Below, piece by piece: positions 44,172 through 52,316 of a stretch of 64,000 nt of DNA; positions within the stretch are counted from its first letter, which is position 1; each line of letters begins with the position of its first letter. The notes beneath the pieces were generated by a model, which saw nothing but the letters and a program-made list of their open reading frames with translations, searched no databases and was not told the origin of the DNA. The stretch is taken from assembly GCF_023544665.1 (NCBI RefSeq), contig NZ_JAMJFL010000008.1:186001-250000 (forward strand), given 5' to 3'. Both the position numbers and the translations under genes were made by a program. The DNA is from Streptomyces sp. YS415 (GTDB taxonomy: Bacteria; Actinomycetota; Actinomycetes; Streptomycetales; Streptomycetaceae).

Positions 44172-45404
44172 ATGGCACTGCTGCGACAAGAGGTCGAACC
44201 GGCCGAGGCCGGTCTGGATCCGAAGGCACTGGACCGCCTCGACCAGCACTTCGCCCATTACGTCGACGAAGGGCGGCTGCCCGGCTTCCTGGTCGCCGTC
44301 TCCCGTGGTGGACGCGTCGCCCACCTGACCACGCACGGCCACCGGGACCTGGCCGCGGGACGGCCCGTCGCGCCGGACACCCTGTGGCGGATCTACTCCA
44401 TGACCAAACCGGTCACCGCGGTGGCGGCGCTGCTGCTGGTGGAGGAGGGGAAGCTGGCGCTCGACGACCCGGTGGGCCGCCATCTGCCGGCCTTCGCCGA
44501 GCCGCGGGTGTACGTCGAGGGCTCCGGTACCGACGTCCGCACCCGCCCGGCCGCCGGTCCGCTGCTGATCCGCCATCTGATGACCCACACCGCGGGCCTG
44601 ACCTTCGCCTTCTACCACTGCCACCCCGTGGACGCCCTGTACCGCGAGGCCAATCTGGAGTCGGCGGTGCTGCCCGGCTCGGACCTGGCCCGGACGGTCG
44701 ACGTGTACGCGAGCCTGCCGCTCCAGTTCGACCCGGGCACGCAGTGGAACTACTCGGTCGCCAGCAATGTCCTCGGCCGGGTCATCGAGGTGGTCTCCGG
44801 CCGGCCGCTGGACGAGTTCCTCGCCGAGCGCGTCTTCGGCCCGCTCGGCATGACCGACGCCGGCTTCCGGGTGACCGACGCGCAGGCGGACCGGCTCGCC
44901 GAGTTGTACGGCGAGACCGACGACGGCGGGATCACGCCGATCCCCGGGCTTCCGCTGCGCAACGGCCGCCCCCGGTTCCTGTCCGGCAGCGGCGGCCTGG
45001 CCGCCTCCGCCCATGACATCCACCGCTTCATGGAGCTGCTGCGCCGCCGCGGCGAACTCGACGGCACCCGCCTGCTCGCCCCCGAGACGGTCGACCTGAT
45101 GACCTCCAACCACCTCCCCGACGGCGCCGACCTGCGCTCCTTCGGCAGCCGTCCCGCCCACGACGAACCCAGCAACGACGGCGTCGGCTTCGGCCTCGGC
45201 GTCTCCGTCGTCATCGACCCGTCCCGCACCCGGGCCCCGGCCGGGCTCGGCACCTACGGCTGGAGCGGCGTGGCGACCACGACCTTCTGGATCGACCCGA
45301 CACGCGACCTCACCGTGCAGTTCATGACCCAGGTACGGCCGAAGACGTCCCACACGATGTTCACGGACCTCAAGCGGCTCGTGCACGAGGCCGTCACCGA
45401 CTGA
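44172..45404 (+). CDS. Serine hydrolase, class C beta-lactamase/esterase family
   Basis: A 410-residue penicillin-binding-protein-fold hydrolase. S76-M-T-K79 is the catalytic S-x-x-K, and FDPGTQWNYSVASNVLG holds the tyrosine (Y-x-N/S). The third motif is likely around GTYGWSGVATTTFWIDP. ATG 44172 follows GAGGAG. No signal peptide is seen, so it is probably cytoplasmic and an esterase (EstB-like) rather than a true beta-lactamase. It overlaps the convergent dehydrogenase gene by 11 bp. Confidence 0.88.
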   Translation: MALLRQEVEPAEAGLDPKALDRLDQHFAHYVDEGRLPGFLVAVSRGGRVAHLTTHGHRDLAAGRPVAPDTLWRIYSMTKPVTAVAALLLVEEGKLALDDPVGRHLPAFAEPRVYVEGSGTDVRTRPAAGPLLIRHLMTHTAGLTFAFYHCHPVDALYREANLESAVLPGSDLARTVDVYASLPLQFDPGTQWNYSVASNVLGRVIEVVSGRPLDEFLAERVFGPLGMTDAGFRVTDAQADRLAELYGETDDGGITPIPGLPLRNGRPRFLSGSGGLAASAHDIHRFMELLRRRGELDGTRLLAPETVDLMTSNHLPDGADLRSFGSRPAHDEPSNDGVGFGLGVSVVIDPSRTRAPAGLGTYGWSGVATTTFWIDPTRDLTVQFMTQVRPKTSHTMFTDLKRLVHEAVTD

Positions 45405-46548
45405 CCCGCAGAGTGAACTCCACCCCCTCCAGGGCCAGTTCGCGAAGCCACTCGTCCGACAGTGCCGCCGTCTCGGCGGCACGGCTCAGGCCCGGCGGCA
45501 GGGAGCCGTCCAGGATGCGGCGGACGCCGAGCGCGAGGGGCCGGGAGACACAGCGGGCCATCGCGCTCTCCTCCTCGTCACCGACCAGGTCGAGCAGGTA
45601 ACCGCCGCTCCAGGTCGCTCCGTTCGCGCCGCGCACGTCGAGGGAGACGGCGAGGACGACCCGGTCGCGGTCGGCGTCCGTGGTGGGGTGGCGGTCCGCC
45701 AGCTCCTGGGCGAGGGCGGCGATGCGCTCGTCGTCGCCGCGCCCGAGCTCCTCGAAGACGGGCTCCCAGGCGCGCAGCCAGCCCTCCAGCCGCAGGGTGC
45801 CGCGGACGAAGGTGCGCGGCTTCCACTCCGCGGGCAGCGCGTACTGGGCGACGAAGGGGACGCTGTCGCGGTTGGGGTAGACCTCGAACACCTCCCCCTC
45901 CACCAGGTGCCGCCGGGTCGCCTCCCAGGGCCGGTCGACGGTGGTCTCAGCGCCGTCCTCCAGGTAACGGGCGGGCGAGCGCAGGGCGTTCAGGACGCCC
46001 GCGGGCGCCCAGCTGAAGCGGTACTTGAAGTCGTTCGGCTCGGCGGGAACTCCGCCGCAGTACGAGGTCAGGCTGTACGAGGCGGCCGTACCGGCGCCGA
46101 TCGCCTCCCGGGCGCGGGAGACCAGGCAGTGGGCGAAGAGATGGTCGATGCCCGGGTCGAGGCCCGCCTCGGTGAGGACGACCAGACCGGCCCCGGTGGC
46201 CGCGGGCACCCGCTCCAGCACGGCGTCCGACACATAGCTGGAGCACGCGAAGTGGGCCCGGCGGGCCACGCAGGCGGCCAGCAGGCCGGCGTGCTCGGGC
46301 GCGGGCAGCATCGACACGACGACATCGCCCGGCGCGAGGTCGGCCGCCAGCGCGGCGGGCGTGTACGCGCGCGGCTCGGCGCGTCCGGTCAGGCCGCGCC
46401 GGGCCAGGGCCTCGGCGGCGCGGTCCTCGGTGCGGTGCCACAGCCGTACCCGCTCGGCCGTCTCGCACAGCCGGGCCAGACCGCTGCCGGTGGACAGGCC
46501 GGCGCCGACCCAGTGGACGGTGCCGCTCGCGGGAACCGGGTCAGACAT
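45394..46548 (-). CDS. Saccharopine dehydrogenase-like protein (LYS9, glutamate-forming type)
   Basis: A 384-residue NAD(P)-binding protein: TVHWVGAGLSTGSGLARLC is the Rossmann loop, GDVVVSMLPAPEHAGLLAAC and VVLTEAGLDPGIDHLFAHCL match the saccharopine reductase core. The usual motif is EAGLDPGIDHM. SYCGGVPAEPNDFKYRFSWAPAGV is the substrate region. Enzymes of this class split saccharopine into glutamate and alpha-aminoadipate semialdehyde. It overlaps the LYS1-like gene upstream by 8 nt and ends a five-gene minus-strand run that starts at the cyclohydrolase. Confidence 0.85.
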   Translation of the reverse strand: MSDPVPASGTVHWVGAGLSTGSGLARLCETAERVRLWHRTEDRAAEALARRGLTGRAEPRAYTPAALAADLAPGDVVVSMLPAPEHAGLLAACVARRAHFACSSYVSDAVLERVPAATGAGLVVLTEAGLDPGIDHLFAHCLVSRAREAIGAGTAASYSLTSYCGGVPAEPNDFKYRFSWAPAGVLNALRSPARYLEDGAETTVDRPWEATRRHLVEGEVFEVYPNRDSVPFVAQYALPAEWKPRTFVRGTLRLEGWLRAWEPVFEELGRGDDERIAALAQELADRHPTTDADRDRVVLAVSLDVRGANGATWSGGYLLDLVGDEEESAMARCVSRPLALGVRRILDGSLPPGLSRAAETAALSDEWLRELALEGVEFTLRVSR

Positions 46549-47593
46549 GGCGGACCTCCCCTTCCCCGGCTCCGGCTTCCCGGCAGGCCCGGTGGAACCG
46601 GTCCAGACTGCGCACCCACGCCCCGCCGGTCCCGAACTCCAACAGCTGGGGCAGCAGCGCTGCCGAGAAGTCGGTGCTGGCCTCCCTCGGCAGCAGGGAC
46701 GGCAGATTGTCGATGGCGATCAGATCCAGGGGCGGTCGCTCGCGCAGCCGGCGCGCCGGGGCCGTCCAGTCGGTGGTGCGGTCGTAGACCGGCAGGACGT
46801 TCAGGGGCGAGCCGACGTCACAGGTGACATCGCAGAGGGTGCGCAGCCGGCGGGCGGGGTCGTCGAGGTCGGCGTCCCGCAGGAAGGGCGGGACGGGGCT
46901 GGTGGCGAGGACGGCGTTGACCATGACGTCGTGGGCGAGCAGGGCGGGCCGGTCCAGTGCGCGGGTCTCGGCGAGGTCCCAGCGGGTCGGCTCGATCCCG
47001 GCCGCCCGGAAGGCCTCGCAGGCACCCCGCCCGCTGCGGCCCAGGGCGCCGACGACCAGCGCGGTGAACTCCTCGCCTCCCCGCAGGAGGGCGTCCAGCT
47101 CCTCCTTGGCGGTCGGCACCAGCGGCGCGGCGAGCCGCCCTCGGTGCTGGAGCACGGCCAGGGCGGCGCCGAGGTATCCGGCCCAGAACCCGAAGGCGGC
47201 GAGCCGCCGCCCGTCGTCGTCCACCAGGTACTCGATGTCGTACAGCGCCCCGCCCCCGGCGGTGAACCGGCCGAGGAGCGCGGCGGCGCCGGGCTGCCGC
47301 TTGTAAGCGTGCCCGAAGAATACATGTCGGTGCGTCAACAGCTGTGGCGCGTCCGGGAGTTCCTTCAGTCCTACGACGACGGCGTCGCCCGGCGCCGATT
47401 CCCAGGAGCCCGCCGGTGCGATGCGGCAGCCGGCGCGCTCGTACTCCTCGGCCGGGAAGATCCGCTGCGGGGACTCCTCGACGGTCACCGTGATGCCGCT
47501 CTCGACGAGCCGTCGCGCGTCGGCCGGCACGATCGGGGTGCGCCGCTCGGTGGAGCGGACCTCGTGTCGCAGCCACAGATGGAGTTCGGTCAT
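46541..47593 (-). CDS. Saccharopine dehydrogenase-like protein (LYS1, lysine-forming type)
   Basis: A 350-residue protein of the alanine-dehydrogenase/PNT-related LYS1 family: LWLRHEVRSTERRTPIVPADARRLVESG at the N-terminus, KELPDAPQLLTHRHVFFGHAYKRQ in the substrate site, and VVGALGRSGRGACEAFRAAG as dinucleotide loop. FDNLPSLLPRE-like AIDNLPSLLPREAS is typical of the C-terminus. It interconverts lysine plus 2-oxoglutarate and saccharopine. ATG 47593 overlaps the upstream stop as ATGA. Confidence 0.87.
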   Translation of the reverse strand: MTELHLWLRHEVRSTERRTPIVPADARRLVESGITVTVEESPQRIFPAEEYERAGCRIAPAGSWESAPGDAVVVGLKELPDAPQLLTHRHVFFGHAYKRQPGAAALLGRFTAGGGALYDIEYLVDDDGRRLAAFGFWAGYLGAALAVLQHRGRLAAPLVPTAKEELDALLRGGEEFTALVVGALGRSGRGACEAFRAAGIEPTRWDLAETRALDRPALLAHDVMVNAVLATSPVPPFLRDADLDDPARRLRTLCDVTCDVGSPLNVLPVYDRTTDWTAPARRLRERPPLDLIAIDNLPSLLPREASTDFSAALLPQLLEFGTGGAWVRSLDRFHRACREAGAGEGEVRHV

Positions 47594-48729
47594 ACGCGGT
47601 TGGCCTCCGGGCGCAGGGCGTCGGCCGCGAACCGGTCGGCGCTCAAGGGGCTGACGTCCACGAAGGGTACGCGGCCGAGGTACAGGTCGCGCAGGACCTC
47701 GCCCACGGCGGGTCCCTGGAGGAAGCCGTGGCCGGAGAAGCCCGTCGCGTAGAGGAAACGGGAGACGGAAGTCGCCTCGCCGATCAGGGCGTTGTGGTCG
47801 GGGGTCTGCTCGTACAGGCCCGCCCAGCCGCCGGTGCGGCGCAGGTCGAGCAGGCCGGGGGCGCGGCGCTCCATGGCGGCGCAGAGCCGGGGGATCCAGC
47901 GGTCGTGGGTGCCGGTGTCGAAGCCGGGCCGCTCGTCGGGGTCGGACATGCCGACGAGGAGGCCGGGGCCCTCGGCGTGGAAGTAGAAGCTCGTGGTGAA
48001 GTCGATGGTCATGGGCAGGCCGGGCGGCAGGGCCGGGAGCGGTTCGGTGACCGCGATCTGGCGGCGCAGCGGCTCCACCGGCAGGTCGACCCCGGCCATC
48101 GCGCCGACGGCGCGGGACCAGGCGCCGGCCGCGCAGATCACGGTGCCGGTGGCGATCCGGCCCCGGCTGGTCCGCACGCCGGTGACGGTGTTGCCGCGCA
48201 GGTCGATGCCGGTGACCTCGGTGTGCCGCAGGACGGTCGCGCCGTGCCGGCGGGCGGTGGCCGCGTAGCCCTGGACGACGGACTCGGGGGTGCAGTGCCC
48301 GTCGTCGGGCGAGTAGGCGGCGGCCAGCAGTCCGTCCGTGACGATCAGCGGGGAGAGCCGGCGGGCCTCGGCCGGGTCGATCATGCGGCTGGGCACGCCG
48401 AGGGAGTTCTGCAGCCGTACGCCCGCCTCGAAGGAGGCGACCTCCTCGGGCGTGGACAGCAGGAAGAGGTAGCCGACCTTGTGCAGCCCGATGTCCTGCC
48501 CCGTGTCGGTCTCGAACCGGTCGAAGGCCTCCAGGCTGCGGGCGCCGAGCCGGATGTTGAGCTCGTCGGAGAACTGCGCCCGCACACCACCGGCCGCCTT
48601 GGAGGTGGAGCCCGCGGCGAGTTCGTCCCGCTCGACGAGCACGACGTCCCGCACCCCGGCCCGGGCCAGGGCACAGGCGATGCTCGTCCCCATCACCCCA
48701 CCACCGACAACCACCACGTCCGCCTTCAC
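47590..48729 (-). CDS. FAD-dependent amino-acid oxidoreductase (DAO/sarcosine oxidase beta-like)
   Basis: A 379-residue flavoprotein: ADVVVVGGGVMGTSIACALARAG, LVERDELAAGSTSKAAGGVRAQF, and a C-terminal QTPDHNALIGEATSV and YATGFSGHGFLQGPAVGE. These are features of sarcosine-oxidase-beta and related amine oxidases. GTG 48729 follows GGAGG. In a lysine/saccharopine setting, pipecolate or saccharopine oxidation is plausible but not shown. Confidence 0.87.
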   Translation of the reverse strand: MKADVVVVGGGVMGTSIACALARAGVRDVVLVERDELAAGSTSKAAGGVRAQFSDELNIRLGARSLEAFDRFETDTGQDIGLHKVGYLFLLSTPEEVASFEAGVRLQNSLGVPSRMIDPAEARRLSPLIVTDGLLAAAYSPDDGHCTPESVVQGYAATARRHGATVLRHTEVTGIDLRGNTVTGVRTSRGRIATGTVICAAGAWSRAVGAMAGVDLPVEPLRRQIAVTEPLPALPPGLPMTIDFTTSFYFHAEGPGLLVGMSDPDERPGFDTGTHDRWIPRLCAAMERRAPGLLDLRRTGGWAGLYEQTPDHNALIGEATSVSRFLYATGFSGHGFLQGPAVGEVLRDLYLGRVPFVDVSPLSADRFAADALRPEANRV

Positions 48730-48835
48730 CGGCCCGCCTCCTTCGTAGGGGCGGCGTCTTGGACGTTGTGCGGATCCGGGATGTCCCCGGGCACACCACG
48801 GCCGACACGGGCGCCGCCGACCACCGCGCCCGGCC

Positions 48836-49807
48836 TCACCGCCCCTCCCCCCGCGCCGCGTCCACCACGGCCCAGGCCGCGGCGGCGTCCTGGATGCCGA
48901 GGCCGACGCTGTTGTAGTAGACGATGTCTGCGGGGGCGGCGCGGCCGGTGCGGGTGCCGGTGAGAACCCCGCCCAGGGGGATCAGGTCCTGCGCGGTGAG
49001 CGCTCCCGCGGCCAGCGCGTCCATGACGGGTCCGGCGTGGTGGGCGGCGGTCTCCGGGTCGTCGACGACCACGGCCGCCGACCGCCGTACGGCCTCCGCG
49101 TCGACCTCGCGACGGGTCGGTTCGAAGGAGCCGACGCTCACCACGGTGCAGCCCGGGGCCAGCCACTCCCCGCGCACCACCGGAGTGGCGCTCAACGTGC
49201 ACGCGGCGACGAGGCCGGCCCCGGTGACGGCCTCCTCGGCGGTGCCGACCGGCTCGACCGCGATGCCCAGCTCGGCCGTCAGGGTCTCGGCGGCCCGGGC
49301 CCGGTTGCGCGCGGTCGGGCTCCACAGCCGTACGGACTTCAGCTCCCGCACCCGGGCGAGGGCCCGGACGTGGGCGAGGGCCTGGGTGCCGGAGCCGAGG
49401 ACGGCGAGACCCGTGCTGCCGGGAGTGGCCAGCGCGTCGACGGCGACGGCGCTGCCCGCCGCCGTGCGCAGGGTGGTGAGGGCGGTGCCGTCCATGACCG
49501 CGACCGGGCGGCCGGTCACCGGGTCGAGTGCGGTGACGAGGGCGTGCACGGCGGGCAGCCCGGCGGCCGCGTTGCCGGGATTCACACTGCCGATCTTCGC
49601 GACCGCCCCGGTGTCCGCGGACAGCCGGGAGAGGTACGCGAACACGACACTGTCGTCGAAGCGGCTCGGGTGCATGATCTTGCCGGGCAGATCGGCGCCG
49701 GTGGAGCCGAGGGCGACGAAGGCGGCGCGCTGCGAGGCGATGGCGGCGTCCCAGGAGAGCAGCCGCGTCACCCGGTCGCCGGAGAGGAAGAGGAGGTCGT
49801 CGGTCAT
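48836..49807 (-). CDS. Ornithine/lysine cyclodeaminase or ketimine reductase (mu-crystallin family)
   Basis: A 323-residue member of the ornithine cyclodeaminase/mu-crystallin family: SVVFAYLSRLSADTGAVAKIGSVNP (Lys of the substrate site), LRTAAGSAVAVDALA, and LAVLGSGTQALAHVRALARVR (NAD loop). Homologues turn ornithine to proline, lysine to pipecolate (RapL type), or reduce cyclic imines. ATG 49807 lies 33 bp after the cyclohydrolase stop on the same strand. A 106-bp gap with no evident terminator separates it from the flavoprotein gene. Confidence 0.88.
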   Translation of the reverse strand: MTDDLLFLSGDRVTRLLSWDAAIASQRAAFVALGSTGADLPGKIMHPSRFDDSVVFAYLSRLSADTGAVAKIGSVNPGNAAAGLPAVHALVTALDPVTGRPVAVMDGTALTTLRTAAGSAVAVDALATPGSTGLAVLGSGTQALAHVRALARVRELKSVRLWSPTARNRARAAETLTAELGIAVEPVGTAEEAVTGAGLVAACTLSATPVVRGEWLAPGCTVVSVGSFEPTRREVDAEAVRRSAAVVVDDPETAAHHAGPVMDALAAGALTAQDLIPLGGVLTGTRTGRAAPADIVYYNSVGLGIQDAAAAWAVVDAARGEGR

Positions 49808-49840
49808 GCCCTCTTCCTGTCCGGGCGGCCCTCGCGGGAA

Positions 49841-50512
49841 TCAGGACCAGTGCGCCACGGCGTCCAGATGGGGCAGGTGGTGGTCCAGCCGTTCCCGCTT
49901 GGTGCGCAGGTAGGTGATGTTGTTCTCGCACGGCGGGATGAGCAGCGGGACCTGCTCGGCGACCGTGATGCCGTGCTCCAGCAACGCCTCCCGCTTGCGG
50001 GGGTTGTTGGACAGCAGGCGGACGCTGCGCACCCCGAGGTCGTCCAGGATGCGGGCGGCGACGCCGTAGTCGCGGGCGTCGACGGGCAGCCCCAGGGCGA
50101 GGTTGGCCTCCACGGTGTCCAGGCCCTCCGCCTGGAGCGCCATCGCCCGCAGCTTGGCGAGCAGTCCGATGCCCCGGCCCTCGTGCCCTCTCAAGTAGAC
50201 GACCACGCCCCGGCCTTCGGCGGCGACCGCGCGCAGTGCGGAGGCCAGCTGGTCACCGCACTCGCAGTGCTGGGAGCCGAACGCGTCCCCGGTCAGGCAC
50301 TCCGAATGCAGCCGGGTGAGCACGTCCTCGGTGCCGATGTCGCCGTAGACCAGGGCCACTTGCTCGTCACCGCGATCGTGGTCCATGTAGCCGACCGCAT
50401 TGAATTGTCCGTACACCGTGGGCAACGGCGCATTCACCACGCGTTCCACGCCGGTGCGCTGCTGTGACTTCTTTCCGAGTACACCGACTTTTTCTGTCAT
50501 GATCTGGTTCAT
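49841..50512 (-). CDS. GTP cyclohydrolase II homologue with Met at the product-switch position (FAPy-forming type)
   Basis: About 223 residues. Zinc cysteines are in [38 protein letters not shown] is the catalytic stretch. In riboflavin enzymes it reads RAYALQ, and here Tyr is Met. Counting from the second ATG (50500) this is Met120, exactly the switch residue reported for S. coelicolor SCO6655, which makes the formylamino-pyrimidine FAPy rather than the riboflavin precursor. ATG 50512 is preferred because AGGA lies 8 nt upstream; a 12-bp repeat (ATGAACCAGATC) creates the two adjacent starts. No DHBP synthase domain is fused. It is divergent from the creatininase-family gene. Confidence 0.93.
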   Translation of the reverse strand: MNQIMTEKVGVLGKKSQQRTGVERVVNAPLPTVYGQFNAVGYMDHDRGDEQVALVYGDIGTEDVLTRLHSECLTGDAFGSQHCECGDQLASALRAVAAEGRGVVVYLRGHEGRGIGLLAKLRAMALQAEGLDTVEANLALGLPVDARDYGVAARILDDLGVRSVRLLSNNPRKREALLEHGITVAEQVPLLIPPCENNITYLRTKRERLDHHLPHLDAVAHWS

Positions 50513-50550
50513 GATCTGGTTCCTAAGCAGAGACGAAAGGGCGTGAAAAG

Positions 50551-51300
50551 ATGAGTGGTTCGGAAATACGGTCGGCACACGGTCTGGTCCCGGCGGACAC
50601 CACGGAGGACGTACGGGCGCGCGGGGCGGGCGTCTCACGGCAGGTGGCCGTTCTTCCCGTCGGCAGCTTCGAACAGCACGGCCCTTTCCTGCCGTTGGCC
50701 ACGGACACGCTCGTCGCCTGCGCGGTGGCACGGGAGATCGCCGCCGCGTACCCGGTGCACCTCCTCCCTCCGGTGACGATCTCCTGCTCGCACGAGCACG
50801 CGGCGTGGCCGGGGACCGTCAGCATCTCCTCGGTGACCCTTCATGCGGTGATACGGGACATAGCGGAATCGCTGCGCCGCTCGGGCGTGGAAGCCCTGGT
50901 GGTGGTCAACGGACACGGCGGGAACTACGTGCTGGGCAACCTCGTCCAGGAATCCTCCGCGCGCGGTGAGCGCATCGCGCTGTTCCCGGCCACTGAGGAC
51001 TGGGAAACGGCGCGGGAACGGGCCCGGGTCGACACCTCGCTGCTGACCGACATGCACGCGGGGGAAATTGAGACCTCCATCCTTCTGCACACGCATCCGG
51101 AAATGCTGCGGCCCGGATACGAGACCTCCGATTTCGTCGCGGACGACCGGCGTCATCTGCTCTCCCTCGGTATGTCCGCCTATACCGATTCGGGTGTCAT
51201 CGGCCGTCCGTCGCTGGGTTCGGCGGAAAAGGGCAAGGAACTGCTGGCGAGCCTTTCGGATTCCTTCGCGGCGTGTTTGTCCGTGCTGGGCGCAGAGTAG
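50551..51300 (+). CDS. Creatininase-family amidohydrolase, probable FAPy deformylase
   Basis: A 249-residue protein with all family metal ligands: E41, H43 and D52 ([17 protein letters not shown]), H122 (VVNGHGGN) and E174 in [10 protein letters not shown] with H169 nearby. Archaeal ArfB of this family removes formate from FAPy, the product expected from the neighbouring cyclohydrolase homologue. MftE and creatininase are the other family members, but no mycofactocin or creatinine genes are near. ATG 50551 has AAAGG 10 nt upstream. The 3' 121 bp overlap the convergent membrane-protein gene. Confidence 0.85.
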   Translation: MSGSEIRSAHGLVPADTTEDVRARGAGVSRQVAVLPVGSFEQHGPFLPLATDTLVACAVAREIAAAYPVHLLPPVTISCSHEHAAWPGTVSISSVTLHAVIRDIAESLRRSGVEALVVVNGHGGNYVLGNLVQESSARGERIALFPATEDWETARERARVDTSLLTDMHAGEIETSILLHTHPEMLRPGYETSDFVADDRRHLLSLGMSAYTDSGVIGRPSLGSAEKGKELLASLSDSFAACLSVLGAE

Positions 51301-52316
51301 GGCGCCCAGCGGCGCGCGACCAGCACCAGCGCACCGGGCAGGCTCGCGGCCAGACACAGCACGCCGTACACCACGGCGACCGCGAGTCCGCTGCCCGCGC
51401 CGAGCCCGGCGGCGCCGAACGCCCAGGCGGTGACGCCCTCCCGGGGGCCCCAGCCGCCGACGTTCAGCGGCAGGCTCATCGCCAGCAGGGCGAGCACGGC
51501 CAGCGGCATGAGGACGGCGACGGAGGCGGTGGCGCCGGCGACGCGGGCCGCGAGGACGAACGTGGCGAGGTGTCCGGCCAGGACGACGGCCGATGAGGCG
51601 GCGATGCCGGGCCAGTTGCGGGTCGACAGCAGCCCTTCGAGGGAGTCGCGCAGGACGCGTCGGCGCCGGGAGGGCGGCCGGCTCAGGCGCAGGGCGAGGA
51701 GCACCGCCAGCGTGCCGAGGGCGGCGAGCGCGAGCAGCGGCGCGAGGTGGCGGGCCTCGTCCCGCACGGGGGACGGCATGGTCAGCAGGACGACGGCTCC
51801 GACGAGAACCAACGCGAGCTGGCCCGCGGCCCGTTCGAGCACGACCGAGCGCACGCCGCGGCCGAGGTCCCCGGTGCTGCGCCCGTGCCGGACCGCGCGG
51901 TGCACATCGCCCAGGACGCCGCCGGGGAGGGCCGCGTTCAGGAACAGGGCGCGGTAGTAGTCGGCGACGGCCGCGCCGAGCGGCAGCCGGATCCGCAGCC
52001 CCCGCGCCACCAACTGCCAGCGCCAGGCGCTGAACACGGTGGTCACGGCCCCGATCCCGACGGCCGCGAGCACGGCCGGCGCGTCGATGCGGCGCAGCCC
52101 GTCGAGGAAGGCTCCGGTGCCCAGGCGCCACAGGAGGACGGCGAGGATGGCGAGGCCCGCCGCCGTGCCGAGGTGGGCGCGGAGGTTGCTCCTGCGCGGC
52201 CGGGAGCGGGAGGCCTCGGCGGGCGAGGCGGTGGCGGCCACCGGGACCGACAGGGACGTGGGCCGTGTCGCCGTGCGCACCTGCACGGCGAGCGCCCCCA
52301 CCGCCTCCGCGCTCAC
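51180..52316 (-). CDS. YbhN/AglD-like (UPF0104) polytopic membrane protein
   Basis: A 378-residue protein of the lysylphosphatidylglycerol-synthetase TM-region family. About eight helices are visible (AAGLAILAVLLWRLGTGAF, AVLAAVGIGAVTTVFSAWRWQLVARGL, LVLVGAVVLLTM and others). FLNAALPGGVLGDVHRAVRHGR and SLPLNVGGWGPREG are conserved loops. These proteins are thought to move or supply lipid-linked substrates. It lacks the MprF transferase domain. The last about 40 residues are read antisense to the deformylase gene. The GTG start overlaps the methyltransferase stop by 4 nt. Confidence 0.85.
   Translation of the reverse strand: MSAEAVGALAVQVRTATRPTSLSVPVAATASPAEASRSRPRRSNLRAHLGTAAGLAILAVLLWRLGTGAFLDGLRRIDAPAVLAAVGIGAVTTVFSAWRWQLVARGLRIRLPLGAAVADYYRALFLNAALPGGVLGDVHRAVRHGRSTGDLGRGVRSVVLERAAGQLALVLVGAVVLLTMPSPVRDEARHLAPLLALAALGTLAVLLALRLSRPPSRRRRVLRDSLEGLLSTRNWPGIAASSAVVLAGHLATFVLAARVAGATASVAVLMPLAVLALLAMSLPLNVGGWGPREGVTAWAFGAAGLGAGSGLAVAVVYGVLCLAASLPGALVLVARRWAPYSAPSTDKHAAKESERLASSSLPFSAEPSDGRPMTPESV

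Noticed and set aside
44172..45404. True class C beta-lactamase
   Set aside because: No signal peptide and family features fit cytoplasmic EstB-type esterases equally or better.
49841..50512. Ordinary riboflavin-biosynthesis RibA
   Set aside because: Met replaces the conserved Tyr, there is no fused or adjacent DHBP synthase, ribD, ribE or ribH, and no FMN riboswitch-like leader is evident.
50551..51300. Creatininase-family gene as mycofactocin MftE
   Set aside because: No MftA precursor, radical SAM MftC or other mycofactocin genes are in the window.
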